Of a stretch of DNA of 64,000 bases, positions 24,308-64,000 are shown in pieces. Position numbers and translations under genes: made by a program. The notes beneath the pieces were generated by a model. It was not told the origin of the DNA. It did not search any database and saw only the letters and a program-made list of their open reading frames with translations. The stretch lies in contig NC_088778.1 in assembly GCF_954871325.1 (NCBI RefSeq), positions 32,376,730 to 32,440,729 on the forward strand, in the 5' to 3' direction. The stretch's first letter is position 1. Each line of letters starts with the position of its first letter. Source of the DNA: Gordionus sp. m RMFG-2023. Taxonomy: Eukaryota > Nematomorpha > Gordioida > Chordodea > Parachordodidae.

Positions 24308-25367
24308 TCACAAAAATTTCTTATTCACGAAATCGATGAGAGAATTCGATGCGGAACAGTAATCGGGAAATGTGAAGACATTCATGGAAGACGACGCGAT
24401 AGCGTTTAATTGTTCAGAACTCACCTTGGGGCCTAAACCGAAGACATCTATTTTAACACCTAGAATTTGAAAATATCATATAAATTTAAGAAATGTATTT
24501 TAGAAAAATTGCAATTTTGTACCAGGGTTCTTGACAGTTCAGTATATATATATGATGAGAATACATACATTTTTCTTTTATTATAGGGCTAAACAAAAAA
24601 AAACAGGAAAAAAATAGAAAACATACCATAAGATTTCATGAATTTGGCCGTTATCTCCGGACGTCCGGTTGACGTCTCGGATATATATACCCATATTTGT
24701 TTAATGGCATTAGGTCTGCTAGAATTCAACATCGAATAAGCGAGCGACAAGGCAGTGTCAACATTCAAATATTCTTTTCATTTTTAAAAAAAAATGGCGA
24801 TAAAAAATGGCGATAAAAAATATAAAATAACTTGATGATCCCCCGTTGAAAACGGGTGTAGGGTAGACTAGCACACCGGAAAAGGCGGTTGCTGACCCCA
24901 GCGGTAAATGAACGTTGGCAAATTTGTTGTAAGTCACGATTCCTACGTTAGCTCCATCAGGACCTAGAGGGTTATTCTTGACGAGTTGAAAGAGTGACCC
25001 CTATTTAGGAAAAATAATTTTTTGATTGAATTATAAAAATGATTTTGAGTTACGAAGGTGATTGACAGAGCGCACTCAAATTGTACGGGGGTACGGTAGG
25101 CCAATTCAATCAGGGCAACAACGTCGATTGGTGCATTTCTTGCACTGACAAGGTTCTTATACGGATTGATGTCAATTTTCGGAGCTTGAAATTAAATGAT
25201 ATTTTATTTCATTTCACGATTCTTATAATGTTTTATGTTTTTAAAAAAAAAATATATATATATGTTTATTTACGTTCAGTTTTTGGTTTGATAGTAATTA
25301 TATTGTAGGTGGCACATTCGTACGAACATATGGCAATGAGTAAACTTAGAATTTTGGTTGACAGCAT
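24308..25367 (-). CDS. secreted von Willebrand A-like protein B (five exons, MIDAS lost)
   Basis: Minus-strand exons 25367-25274, 25184-25054, 25000-24832, 24773-24627 and 24459-24308 join in frame with the same phases as gene A (1,0,1,1) and give 230 residues. Exon 2 is 131 bp and intron 2 is 53 bp in both genes. Residues 1-18 (MLSTKILSLLIAICSYEC) are a signal peptide. The body is a single VWA-like domain: PIDVVALIELAYRT, NPLGPDGANVGIVTYNKFAN, ALSLAYSMLNSSRP, IKQIWVYISETSTG, VKIDVFGLGPKVSSEQLNAI, LIDFVNKKFL. The MIDAS DxSxS position is again ELAYR and the DG position SETS. Roughly 60% of residues match gene A; the C-terminal Cys of A is missing. It is convergent to gene A, which suggests inverted local duplication. 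A probable polyadenylation signal lies about 105 bases past the stop. Confidence 0.88.
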
Positions 25368-27633
25368 TTTCAATGCTTTATAATTTGAATGTTAATATTA
25401 AGTTTATTCAAACAGACGAAATTTTTTGAAAGTGTTTTTTTGAGCGAAAAATTTAATAAAAATAATATCAATTTTATTTATTTTCAAAAATAAATTAGAT
25501 CTTAGAATTTTACTGAAAATTTAAACTTCAACTAAATTTCTTTTTTATATATATGGAAATAAATCCATTAAAATTATAAACAAAGAAAATAAAATTTAAT
25601 AATACCACTGGCAATTTGTAATGTAATATATTTTCTTTTTTTAAAAAATATCTAACAAATTTTACAAAAAAATAATTTTTATCCAATATAAATCAATTGA
25701 GTTTTTTATTTTGAAAACTTATTCGAAATGATAAATTGAAAGAAAAAAAAAATTAACAGAAGATTATGATTTTTTGAAAATAATTTTTGTGGAGAGTTTT
25801 AAAAAAAAGGAAGATCAGAATGTGCTTTGTGTTACGAAATATTGTTCAAACACGTAAAGTATGGGCATGCGCATTTCATTTTTTTCCGTTCATAAATGAT
25901 CCAATAGGAGTCATGGGCCTACATAATATAGCTCTTCGCATGGTAAAATCTTACACCATCACGAGTTAATTGAGTATTCGCACTTGTACGCCTTGATGAT
26001 CTCCTGCTAATATTTGAAATTCTTAAACATTCCTCATTGAACATCGTCTAAAAAGACGAGCTCTTTAATAATCCCCATTTTCGATTGGCCTATAGCTTTA
26101 TAATGATCCTCTATAAAGTAGTATTCGATCCCAGATCTTTTTATTCGCTCATTTATTTAAAACCTCAATGCAAAAGGCCTAGCTTAATACTTCTTATAAA
26201 TCTCCATAATTTTATCTATCTCATTTTTAGAATAATTTTTTGATTATGCTTTTATAAGCATTTTAAATTGAAGCTCACTGAAACAATATGTCTTAAATTT
26301 CTTGATCGATAATTGCTACATAGATTGACTTATTAGCACGACATTTTTAAACAATTATACCATGTAAAAAAAATGCATTATAACTCAGCGATATAAATAT
26401 GATCAATTAAGAGATACAAAAATAATATTTTAAGAAGAATCGATAATTAATAGTATCACGATCCTTATTTTTTTTAAAAATGGTCTGTTCAGACAATTTT
26501 CTATAATTAATAGCGAATCCAGTATTGTTCAATTATCTTTAACAACTCTATAATATTTTTAAATTAATGTGTCATGAGGAACCAGTATTCAGCAATATAA
26601 AGAGGAATGGGGATTGTAGAATAACTGATAAAATGAAAATAATATATATCATGCATTTTACTTGGAATTGGAGATAATTGCTTAAACTACATCATCTTAA
26701 TGATATATTTGTAAAAATACTAATTGAAAATACGTATTTGTATCATATTGTATTCTACCTGAGCTGAAAATTGTTATGACGAGAACTTTTTTATGGACTA
26801 AATCTTGTGCGATATTATTAAATGTAAATACCTGCAAATTATTTTTAAAACAAATAATATTTTGTAAATAAGATAAATTAAAATAACAAATGGAAACTCA
26901 AGAGGTATATAATATTAGATGATGATAATAATAAATAATCCTCCATTGCTTGGTTTGTTAGGACATGTATATTCCGTGTAATTAATGTAGTCTTTGATCT
27001 GGTAAATAATCTAAGATTAATCATACACATTGAGAGGTTTGTATTGTAATGCTTGTTTTTAAAAATGTTTAAGAATCTTCACCAAGAAAGTCATTATAAT
27101 TATTCACCTTTTGGCAAGACGTCAAAACGCATAAACATAATTTCGAAAAACGTGGGACGATAGGAAAAAAATCGTTTTACAAAATATCTTCATCTAAATA
27201 TTTCTATTTAAATAATTTTTTTTAAAAAAAAATTTTTGTAGGTATTTAAGTATTAATATTTAAGCTACATTATTTTTTAAAACGTATTATTCAGATACTT
27301 ATTTTCTGAAGCGTATTTGTAATTAATATAAGAATACTTTTTATTTTTTGAAAATTTACCCCTAGCTTGCAAATACATTGAGTTAACAGTTGCAAATACA
27401 TTGAGTTAACGGATACAAAAATAAATAAGCAGAAATTATTTTTTTTTTTAAAATATTCATTTATTTATTTAAAGAAGATGATACATTATATAGAAAGGAA
27501 TAGGTATGTATTATCGTATAAAAATATAATATTTATAATTGTATCAAGATACATAATTTTACAAAGACAAAAACTGCTAAATAAAATTTAAAAATCTCTA
27601 ATAATAAAATATAACACGCGCAACAATAGGAAT
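25368..27633. other. intergenic DNA between VWA-like gene B and SMU1
   Basis: No intact gene. On the minus strand at about 26050-26260 a protein-like trace reads INERIKRSGIEYYFIEDHYK and then KMGIIKELVFLDDVQ, but it is not open throughout and I do not recognise it. Two copies of a 28-base phrase containing TGCAAATACATTGAGTTAAC sit in tandem at about 27368-27411. TTTATT motifs at 27460-27469 could serve as the SMU1 polyadenylation signal on the minus strand. Confidence 0.45.
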
Positions 27634-40546
<12,913 letters not shown>

Positions 40547-43481
40547 AATGCGTGTTTTTTTTTTCAAAGTTCCATTTTTATAATAATGAATGAGTGTTTT
40601 TATGCTAATGATTAAACATTGACCTAATTTCTTAAATTCTTTTTAACAAGGAAATTTTAATCTAAAATCTAAATTTAGGAGCGTTGTCAGAGGAATATTG
40701 TTTAAGTAATTAACTATTATTTTTTTTATTCTTTTTAAAATATATTCAAATATAAAAGGTTTACAAAATAATAAATCGATCTTAAAAATTTCTTTTTAAT
40801 CAATCTACTATTTTAAAATTAATACATCTGTTAAAATAAATAGCCTATTAAATAAAATATATGGAAACTACAACAATAATATATCCATTTCAGTTCAATA
40901 AATGGAAATGAATTGATTATCAATGATTCTTATTGCATATTTGTGTGTTTTATTATCGATTAAAATGATGTTACAAAAATACTAAATTTATATTTGATGA
41001 TAATAAATAAATAAATTAACCAAATAGTATATGTTTCATTTGGTAAATGGATAATGATATTTTAATGGGAAGATGATTGAACATTGCTATTGATGAATTT
41101 AGGTATAAATCAATAATGAATTTTTTGATGATTTAATGAAAACAAATGAAGGGTAACTCTGATGTAATCTTAACTAATTTTAATTAAATTTCAAAAAAAT
41201 GAAGTACATTCACAACATAATTATTAAACTTGCATATATTTGGAATAATATTAATTTAGTACATCTGGAAATTAATTTTAGGAGATTGATATCTCTTAAT
41301 GAAAAATTAGCAAATGAATATTAATTTGAAAAATATGATAAATTTTAAATTATGATTATTGATATTTAATAGTTATTAAAATATGAAAATAATTTCCTAA
41401 GGTTTATTTAATTTGTTATGAATTTTATGTTATGAATATTTGGAAATTGGATATATTTTGTTTATAATTTAATAATGATATTGGTATTTATTGAAAATTT
41501 ATGATATTTAATTTATTGAAACAATTATGAAATTGAGGGAACTTATAAATGATGATTTGTGGAAATTAGTTAAAAATGTCACCTCGGAAGAAATGGTTAT
41601 GTTATCAACTTTTATTTAACTCTTCAATAGTCCAGTGAAAAAATGACGTTAGTGCTCTGTTGAGATCTAATAAGGGGTTAACATTTGTTCAAAATTTAAA
41701 AATCCTCAAATTTGTTTAAGATCAAATGATGTTAAGATTTTTTTACGAATAGATCTTCAATTTTTTTTGATCTTCAAAGATTTTTTGCTCAAAATTTATG
41801 CAAAAATTTTTGCTAAACACAGGATCTAATAGTCCCCCATTTCAAGTATATCAATATTTATATTCATTAATTTAAGTTATTATTTGGAAATAAGATAGAA
41901 CTAACATTAAACTTTGTAAAATATTAAATTATTTTAATTTATTAGGGTTAGATTAAATATGATGACGATGACTTATAATTATAACTTGTCCCAAGATTTT
42001 CGAAAAAAAGCTTACTAAAATTAAATTAAAAAATAATTTATTTATCATAATAATTCATAATTTTGATCATTCTATACGTTATATAAAACAAAATTTACCC
42101 CAATGCATTTAAACATAAAAAATAAATAGGACATTGAAATATTATAATTTTGAAAATAAAAGCATTTATATCACATAAAGCATTTTATCCTCTGAAAATA
42201 ATTTTTTTTTCTTTTTACAAATTCGAAAAAAATCGCATTAATGGTGAGTATATTTATATAAATGATTAAGATTTTCACTTAATTCAATTTTCTCTATTAA
42301 ATCGCATAGTTTTCTTATCCATATTTATAGGACACATCTACACTTTCTTCTTGAGTGGATACTATTCCCAATTTGTTCTTTACCTATATTTCATTAAAAA
42401 TACAATAATAAAATTTCGTTTTGATAAACCTTATAATGTAATGATATATATTAATAAGTAAAATAAATAAAAAAATTTAAATTATGAATATACTTTGGTG
42501 GGGTCTCGCAGACCCTAATCAGTCACAAGCTTGTATCGCAAAAACTATTCAAATATAACAAATGAAATTTAAAATATACCCAAGATATATTTAATGAAGC
42601 GACCAAAGATTCCAGGAAAGACTTATTAATAATAACCATTCTAGCATGTCTGGGGTCCTACAGATCAAACCGGAGTATTGAAGGTTTAAAGAAATTGAGG
42701 TTACTGGAAGATAAAATTTTTATGGCAATTAGGGTTATTGGTCATAGGAAAATTATTGGAAAATAAATATTAAATTTTTGGATATTGTAGGGAATAAAGA
42801 ATTTATATGAAAATTGATATTAATAAAAACCGGGTTAATTAGGGATTATGGTGGCAAGCAGGCATAATCACCATAAATGACAAATTAAAAATATGAAGAT
42901 GAATTGGGACTATGGATTAGCAATCATAGTTACACCCTCTATTCAGATTATTGACTCGATGTGGTCAGTAGATGCCTCTGGGTAAGTACCCAAATAAAAT
43001 ATTGAGCTATCAGTTATAAAGATTAAATTCAATGTGGTCAACGAAGATATACTTGGGTAGTTGCCTAGCAATAAAAAGTTACATGAAGACAGTCCATCGA
43101 TGACACCCATCAATATGGACAAAGTTATTATGATTTTTAATGATGATAAAGAGGGGGATTTAGGATTGGAGTAAACTGGTGTTGGGGGGTTACAGTGACT
43201 TTTATGGTTGTTCAAGCTCTAACGCATTGTTCAAAGACTGTTCAACGTTTAACACCATATGGGCTGCTCACATGAGTACAATCGAAAGGTTGGTGGGAAG
43301 TCGGATTGGGCAGAACTAGTCTGAACCTTAAAATTTAATAAATAGGTGAAGGCTATAGCTGAGGTTTATTTTTAATTTTAGAAATAAAATTTGGGGTTTT
43401 AAAAAAAATATTCAAAGAAAGAAAGAAAGAAAAAAATGTTTTCCCTTTCTTTTATTAAAAAATGATAATTAAAATATTTTT

Positions 43482-44262
43482 AGAAATAGGACAAAGCAAT
43501 TAGTGATTTTATTTTATTTTATTTTAACTTTTATACAAAAACGTTTAATATATAAATATTCTTTAATTTTAGTCTAGTCAATTTTTGAGATTTCATTAAT
43601 ACATGTCAATCAAACTTCACTCAGTTAAATATGTAATCTAGATTGTTTAGAAAAATAAATATCTAAATTTTTATTTTTGTTTTACGAAATTCCTAAGACT
43701 GTTTGGTAAAAATGTTAGAAATCTCAAAAATTAAGATACGTATTTTCAAACACTTTTCAGGGTCCTAGAATTTTGACGAGACTTGTGCCCATCACCCTTC
43801 CTTCTCATAAAGTATTTAAGTCAATGTAATGGAAATCGTCTATGAAAATAAACTCCCAGAAATAGGACAAAGCAATTAGTGATTTTATTTTAACTTTTAT
43901 ATAAAGGCGTTTAATATATATATTTTTTTTAAATTTCTGTCTAGTCTATTTTTGAGATTTCATTAATATGCTGACTTAATGTCAATCAAACTCGGCTCAA
44001 GCAATTCTTTTTTTTATAAATCTTAAATATGCAATTTAGATTGTTTATAAAAAATTAAAAATAAATTTCTAAATTTTTTTTATTTTGTAGCAAACTTCCC
44101 AAAGCTGTTTACAAAGTATTTTAGAAATCTCAAGAAGTAAGATTTGTATTTTTTTGAACACTTTTCAGGTTCTACAATTTTGACGAGACTTGTGCCCATC
44201 ATCCTTTTCCCTTTATAAAGTATGTAAGTCGATGTGATGGAAGTCTTCAATGAAAATAATAT
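43482..44262. repeat. 376-bp tandem segmental duplication
   Basis: Two copies start at 43482 and 43858, each beginning AGAAATAGGACAAAGCAATT and each holding TTTGACGAGACTTGTGCCCA near its end. The second copy has small insertions (a CTGACTTAATG phrase and T-runs). No coding content is seen. Confidence 0.85.
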
Positions 44263-44617
44263 CCCCTATTGGATTCTTTGAGTCTACAGGAGTAAATCTT
44301 GGCATTTCTTGTTGCATTTATAAATCATTGAGAGCAATATACATTTCTTTATATTCTTCACGATCCCTCTTTTAGATCAATTCTCCGTACCTTCAACTTT
44401 GATTGCACGATGACTAAATCCAAAGAAAAATTTAACAAAAAAAACCCAGTTTTAAGCCCAACTAAAAAATAACTATATTTTAGGGAATATTACGATATTT
44501 AAGCTTCAAACTTTTTTAAAATTTTTGTTAATGCGTTTATTCCACTTATTTGAGTATTTTATTGTGCGATTAATAAACATGATTTAATCTGTCCCAAACT
44601 ATGATTTACTAGTATTT

Positions 44618-44800
44618 GTTTTTAACGGCTCGATTTGAGCAACTCAATATTTTATCCCCAAAAAAATATTACGTGCTACCTGAAGATTTTGCTCACAGAT
44701 GGCACAAAAATTTTGAACATCTGTTAGCACAAAATCTTGAGAATTTGGCATCAATTTTCTGAGAGGAAAAATAGAGAGTCGTTTAACGACACTTTTATGA
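44618..44800. mobile_element. partial TAGTGTTGTTAAACGG-family MITE
   Basis: TTTTTAACGGCTCGATTTGA, CAACTCAATATTTTA and CCTGAAGATTTTGCTCACAG match the left arm and centre of the family; the inverted centre continues with CAAAATCTTGAGAATTTGG. Both terminal repeats are lost or diverged. Confidence 0.5.
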
Positions 44801-45159
44801 TTTGTATATGAAAAAAAATGAGTGAAAAACACCGACACTAAACCTAAATCTTTAATTCCTCTTCTACCTTTCTGGATTAGGACAACTGATTAGTATTATT
44901 ATTATTGAATTTTAGATTTATTTAAAGACATAACAATTATTTTCAATTGATAAATTTAGTTTTTTTTTGTTAACAAAAAAATATACATTTTAACATCTTG
45001 ATGTTATGAAAAAAAAAATATTTATTGTTTAAAAAATTTTAAATTATGAAATTATAACCTAATAAACTCTTTCCTTTTAATACAAAAAAAAAATGTTGAT
45101 TACATTTTTTTTTGAAGTTACAAGTATATATATTCATTTAGTTTCTCTGGGATTAAAAA

Positions 45160-45600
45160 TCCAATTTTACCCGGATATGGAATCCGCGAGGATTCGGAAT
45201 CTCTTGATTTTAAATCCTTTAACCAGAGTGCACTTTAAAAAAATTTTTTTTTAAAATATTATTTAACCGAAAATGTATTCTAGCATATGTAAGAGTATTT
45301 ACCCTATAAATTTTCAGTCAAATTCACCCAGAGACATTTTGGTATTATTTTTAATTTTTATGTAAAATTCATATAAAAAATTAATATAAATTAGGAGTAG
45401 TTTCTAAAAGTTCATTGCAAAATTGGTTGAAATTTACAGTTTGAGTATACTCTATATACATGCCGAAATACTATTCCCGTAAGATTCAGATCTTCAAAAT
45501 TTATAAATGGCCCTTTAGTAAAATGATTTTATAATTCAGAGATCCAAGAACCCCAAAGAATTTCATAATCCCAATACGACAATATATAACATTATAGGTG
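45160..45600. mobile_element. fold-back MITE (GGGGATTCGGAATC family), diverged copy
   Basis: GATTCGGAATCTCTTGATTT at about 45193 and, near the right end, CAGAGATCC...AATCCCAATACGACAATATA (about 45537-45590) are the family's ends. The internal GTTCATTGCAAAATTGGTTG block also matches the copy at 29851-30214. Confidence 0.55.
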
Positions 45601-47374
45601 TAATATCCTTTCCAAGTTCATTTAATATAATTTAATAACACATCAAGTTAATAAAAAAATACTTCATCAATATTTGATTTTTAAATTTTTTTTAATATTA
45701 TTTAATTTATTATTAATTATTAAAAAGTAATACAAGCGTATTACGACCTTTAAAAGCAAAAACCGTTTAGAGGCACAAAAATTTTTCACAAAAATTTCTA
45801 GTTTTTTTTATTTTATTTTTTTATATAGAGAAAAACATATTTAAATTTATAATTTTTTTTTTACAAATGTCCTTTTAATGCGAGTGTGTATTATAAAAAT
45901 TTCTTATTTTTATTCAAAATTTATCACATTTTATTTTAATATAGGATATATTATTTATTATGTTATATAATAAAAAAAAAATTGTTATTTAATGAGTATA
46001 TTATTTTATTATTTTTTTTTAAAAGAAAAATTAATTGTGACCATTATAATATTTAATTTAATCTATTGGGATGTGGCCTAAATATTGAAACAAATTAGTA
46101 GATTTTTCCTAAATTTTGTATATAAATTGATCTTTATTTTTGTTATGACTTCTTTTTTTTTATCTACGACCAATGCTAAAAAAAAAAAATTAGAGATAAA
46201 ATGGCTACGATCACCTGGTTGTTCTGAATATGATTCCTATTTAGTCATTACCTTTAAAGTTAAAATTTGGTTTCCCCCTTTTGATCACGTGTCATATTTT
46301 AAATGACAAAAAATGAATCATCCAAGGAATTATTTAAAAAAAATTTTGAAATATGATTTGACGTGATCAAATAATAGTGCGACTTAATTGAGCGTTAAAA
46401 CACGTTCGCGTCTTCATAAATATTTGTAAGTGCAAATGATGTATAAGCTTTGAACGTTATTGAATTATTTATCCGTTTCAATAAAATATTAGATGTCGTT
46501 GTAATTTTAATCCTTCTAAAAAAAAATTTTTTTTTTAGTACTGTGCCAAGTCCAAGATGGTACATGTTACGAATCAAGCAGGCATCATTTTTTTTCTTTC
46601 TAAAGTCAACTATGTTGTTTTTAATTCCTTGAGGAGGAGGAGGGATGGAAGGGGGGGGGGTTGATATATGGTAGATCAGACTCGGCCACGTGATTTCGTT
46701 ATATGTATGTATACGGGTCTTTTTAAGCAAATCGACTAAACGTCATATATTTTGAAACGATACCATTTGAAACGCATTGTTTGCGCTTTGAATAAAGAAA
46801 AAACGCGAAGGCTCAATTGGTTCATGCTATAATATCCTATACTAAAAATTTAGAGACCAAATGTTTTAATTATAAACGTTTTTTTTTTTTAAAGTTAAAA
46901 TAATTATAGAAAAACGAAATTATGTATATGTATCGTGCAGGGATATGGGATTCGGAATTCCTCGATTGCAAATAATTCATCGAGATAGATTTTTTAAATT
47001 TGAATTTGAACCAATGGGATTCGAGAAAATTTTTTTCCAGCATTTGTGGAGTAACCACATTGGCCAATTTCAGACAATTATTGAGGTTAATCAAATTTAA
47101 TTTAATATATGTAGGAAAAAAATAAATCATCGAACAGCTGATAAGTCTCGAGCTGACTCAATATCTAATCATGATAACAGCCTCCATTAGGGGTGGGGGG
47201 AGGGTTACGATGTAATATTGTCATTGATTATAATATGAGTGAATGAGAAATAGGAGTAGGAGGAATTAGAAGCGGAAGCAGGGTAGGGGAATGGTTTTAC
47301 TAGGCTAAAATAAAACAAATTTTTTTAGAGAAGGGGTAAAAATATATTTTTTTTTTGGGGGGGGGGCTGAAAGT

Positions 47375-47598
47375 GGTGTTGTTAAACGGCTTGTATTAAC
47401 CGATTTTTAAAAACGGCTAACTCAATATTTTAAGCAGAAAAATTATTGTCCAAGCCTTGGGCTTACTTTAATAGATGTTCAAACCTTTTTATCATTCAAA
47501 GAGCAAAATTTTAAGGCTTGCATAATATTTTTATGGATAAAGTATTGAGTTAGCCGTTCTTAAAAACCGGCACAAAACGAGCCGTTTAACAACACTAC
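47375..47598. mobile_element. hAT-type MITE (TAGTGTTGTTAAACGG family), copy with perfect TSD
   Basis: Arms GTTAAACGGCTTGTATTAAC and its inverted partner at the right end pair over most of the length (hairpin element). The 8-bp target duplication CTGAAAGT is perfect (47367-47374 and 47599-47606). It is 224 bp and non-coding. Confidence 0.88.
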
Positions 47599-48598
47599 CT
47601 GAAAGTTAATATTATCACTCAGTAAATATCCCAAAAATTAGATATAAATATACTAATTATTCTAAAAGGACTTATTTATGCTAACAGTTATCTATTTTAT
47701 GCGTGTCTTGTAAAGATAAAATTTTTTTGAGTTAAATTTGATACTTTTACTTTTACTCCGAAACGCTCGCCATCTTACCCCAGGATCGTCGGTAGATTAT
47801 TAAAAAGCGCGACTTTTACTTAACCCTAAATAGCGCTCATAGTAGAGGTCTGTAAAGCCCACCCCGGTACCAGGCTAGTTTAGTACCGGACCGACAAAAA
47901 AAATTAAAAAGATGGCCGGTCACCTGAACGGATCTAAAAATTTTGTTATTTGTAGACCCCTAAGCCCAACCCCTATTTAGTTTTATTTGTCTAATGATGA
48001 AGACTATCAATCCAATGATACGATTGGTTCTTAATATCATAAAATAATACTTTTCATCGCAAATAAGAAAAACGCTTGCGATGTAACCCCACGGGTTTTT
48101 CATGCTAATATAATATTTTTAAGAGGCGGTTAACGGGATAATCCATTGATCAAAATTTTTACCATCTTTAAAGTTTCTTTCTTTATTGCTTGATGAGTTG
48201 ACCAATATAGTTCTCGTTATATTTTATAAGTTATTTAACATCTATGTCGGCCTGGAATTGGAGTGTTCCACTTGCGCAAATGTTTTTAAAATGAGAAAAA
48301 ATCAAACATGAAAGTTATAAAATTAAAATATAGGAAAAGCTTATAAGTTCAATTTTTGACATAGCTTAGATAACTTTGGCAAAAATTAAATATATTTTTT
48401 AAATCTAATTTTTATTTATATATATATATATATATTTGGAATAAATAATAAAGTTCTTATCCACTTTCTAACTTCAATAATTTTGAAAATGTCGAGCTTG
48501 TGCACTCCAATTCTATACCGACGATTATGATTTCCTAATTTTTTTAGTATAATCATAATTTGTCTCTACGATTTCGACTCCACCATACTTGTTGGAAC

Positions 48599-48807
48599 TA
48601 GTATAACGGCTCGTTTTAAAAACGGCTGACTCAATATTTTCGCCAGAAAAATATTGCCTAAGTCTCGAGATTTCGATAATATATGTCTTAGAACTTTGTT
48701 CCTTCTATGAACAGAATCTTCAGACATACGTAATATTTTTCTGGATAAAATATTGAGTTAATCGTTATTAAAAATCGGCTCAAAACGCGCCGTTTAACCA
48801 ACACTTA
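48599..48807. mobile_element. hAT-type MITE (TAGTGTTGTTAAACGG family), copy with perfect TSD
   Basis: Hairpin element with AACGGCTCGTTTTAAAAACG on the left and CGCGCCGTTTAACCAACACT on the right. The 8-bp duplication GTTGGAAC is perfect (48591-48598 and 48808-48815). The left tip has lost a few bases. Confidence 0.85.
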
Positions 48808-49514
48808 GTTGGAACTCTGTTTTTTTTTGACGTTTTTGTTTCTATTTTTTTATATTTATATTATTATAAATAAACTAATGATATCATTTATTTTCCTACG
48901 TAAATTTTCATGAACACACATAAAAAAAATAATAATTTATCAGCAAATTAGCACTAAGAAAAGGGAAGGGAAAAATAAATTAAAAGTTCTTTTTTATAAT
49001 TTTTAAAAAATAATTAAAAATATAATAAATAAAATATTTTTCAGGTAAAAAAAATGTCGTATAGCACTCGAATGACAAATGAGAACTTTAAAATGCATTT
49101 TTTTTTTATAAAATATAAAAAAATTTTTAATTTTTTTTAAAAATAATATAATATTAATTTGAAGTAAATATAAATATTGTCATGAAAAAGATTTTTTATA
49201 CATAATATTTATTTTTTTTATTATTTTGCATTTTAAAAATCGTAAAATTTTGTATAAATAATAATTTTTATATTTAATTTTAATCTAATATTTAAAATTA
49301 TCACATTAATTACATTAAATTTTGATAATAAACCATTGGACTTAAACGAGGCATAGAAAAGGGGAACAAACTTCTCCTCTTTCCAATCCCTCCCTTTTCT
49401 TCCTTTTTCATCAGATGATATGCAAATAAACACAAAAATTTAGCTCTCGAATTCAAAGCGAGATATCACGTTGTTTTTCTCAAAATTTATAACTAGATTT
49501 CTAAAAAATAGACG

Positions 49515-64000
<14,486 letters not shown>

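Larger units (their letters stand above)
40547..49514. other. spacer between divergent SMU1 and the Ser/Asn-rich gene
   Basis: No gene I can support in about 9 kb. It holds a tandem duplication (43482-44262), a partial MITE (44618-44800), fold-back MITE relatives (about 45160-45600 and 46940-47000), two full hAT-type MITEs (47375-47598, 48599-48807), a GC-rich patch (about 47860-47945) and G-runs at about 46650 and 47357. A short frame at about 46145-46306 begins with a hydrophobic stretch (MTSFFLSTTNA), but has no other support. The SMU1 promoter must lie just above 40546, where I see no TATA-like or other clear element. Confidence 0.5.

Noticed and set aside
16277-25367. Integrin or collagen VWA domain with working MIDAS
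   Set aside because: The DxSxS and DG positions read ELEYR/ELAYR and SETS in both genes, so an ordinary metal-binding VWA call is not supported.
42943-43215. 90-codon minus-strand frame
   Set aside because: It overlaps a small internal repeat (two GGGTA-AGT/GTT phrases near 42980 and 43055) and shows no domain.
46085-46306. Short frame with a hydrophobic N-terminus (MTSFFLSTTNA)
   Set aside because: Only about 50 codons from the ATG, T-run driven hydrophobicity, no splice partner and no polyadenylation signal linked to it; kept only as a note in the spacer entry.

Overview
The window looks like about 64 kb of nuclear DNA from an invertebrate animal. It is strongly AT-rich, genes are split by GT-AG introns (the shortest 52-55 bp, several of 2-5 kb), one gene is a clear metazoan-type SMU1, and the spaces between and inside genes are packed with cut-and-paste transposon debris, fold-back elements, LINE scraps, tRNA-derived repeats and simple repeats. 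I cannot name the phylum from the sequence alone.

Layout. 1-4533: no gene seen. 4536-6859: a nearly whole pogo/Tigger-type DNA transposon with matching inverted ends and a TA target duplication. 6915-13000: stacked fold-back elements, one carrying a decayed transposase core, plus two LINE fragments. 14637-14870: a GC-rich 16-bp minisatellite. 16277-17256 (+) and 24308-25367 (-): two five-exon paralogous genes for small secreted von Willebrand A-like proteins, pointing at each other across 7 kb that holds a 1.46-kb satellite with a 33-bp (11-codon) unit. 27634-40546 (-): the spliceosomal WD40 protein SMU1, 12 exons, 577 residues, reconstructed with all splice phases in agreement. Nearly every large intron is filled with MITEs, a LINE tail, simple repeats or nested elements. 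40547-49514: gene-poor spacer with a 376-bp tandem duplication and several MITEs. 49515-64000 (+): the first six exons (1114 residues, running off the end) of an unrecognised Ser/Asn-rich, probably disordered protein, whose introns host hAT-type MITEs and a broken hAT transposon with a SINE inside.

No operon-like co-regulation is visible. SMU1 and the Ser/Asn-rich gene are divergent but about 9 kb apart. The two VWA-like genes share exon lengths, intron phases and about 60% of residues, so they arose by local inverted duplication. Both have lost the metal-binding (MIDAS) residues of the family, which makes them the most biologically interesting pair here. The Ser/Asn-rich gene and a lineage-specific charged insert in SMU1 are the other novel coding features.
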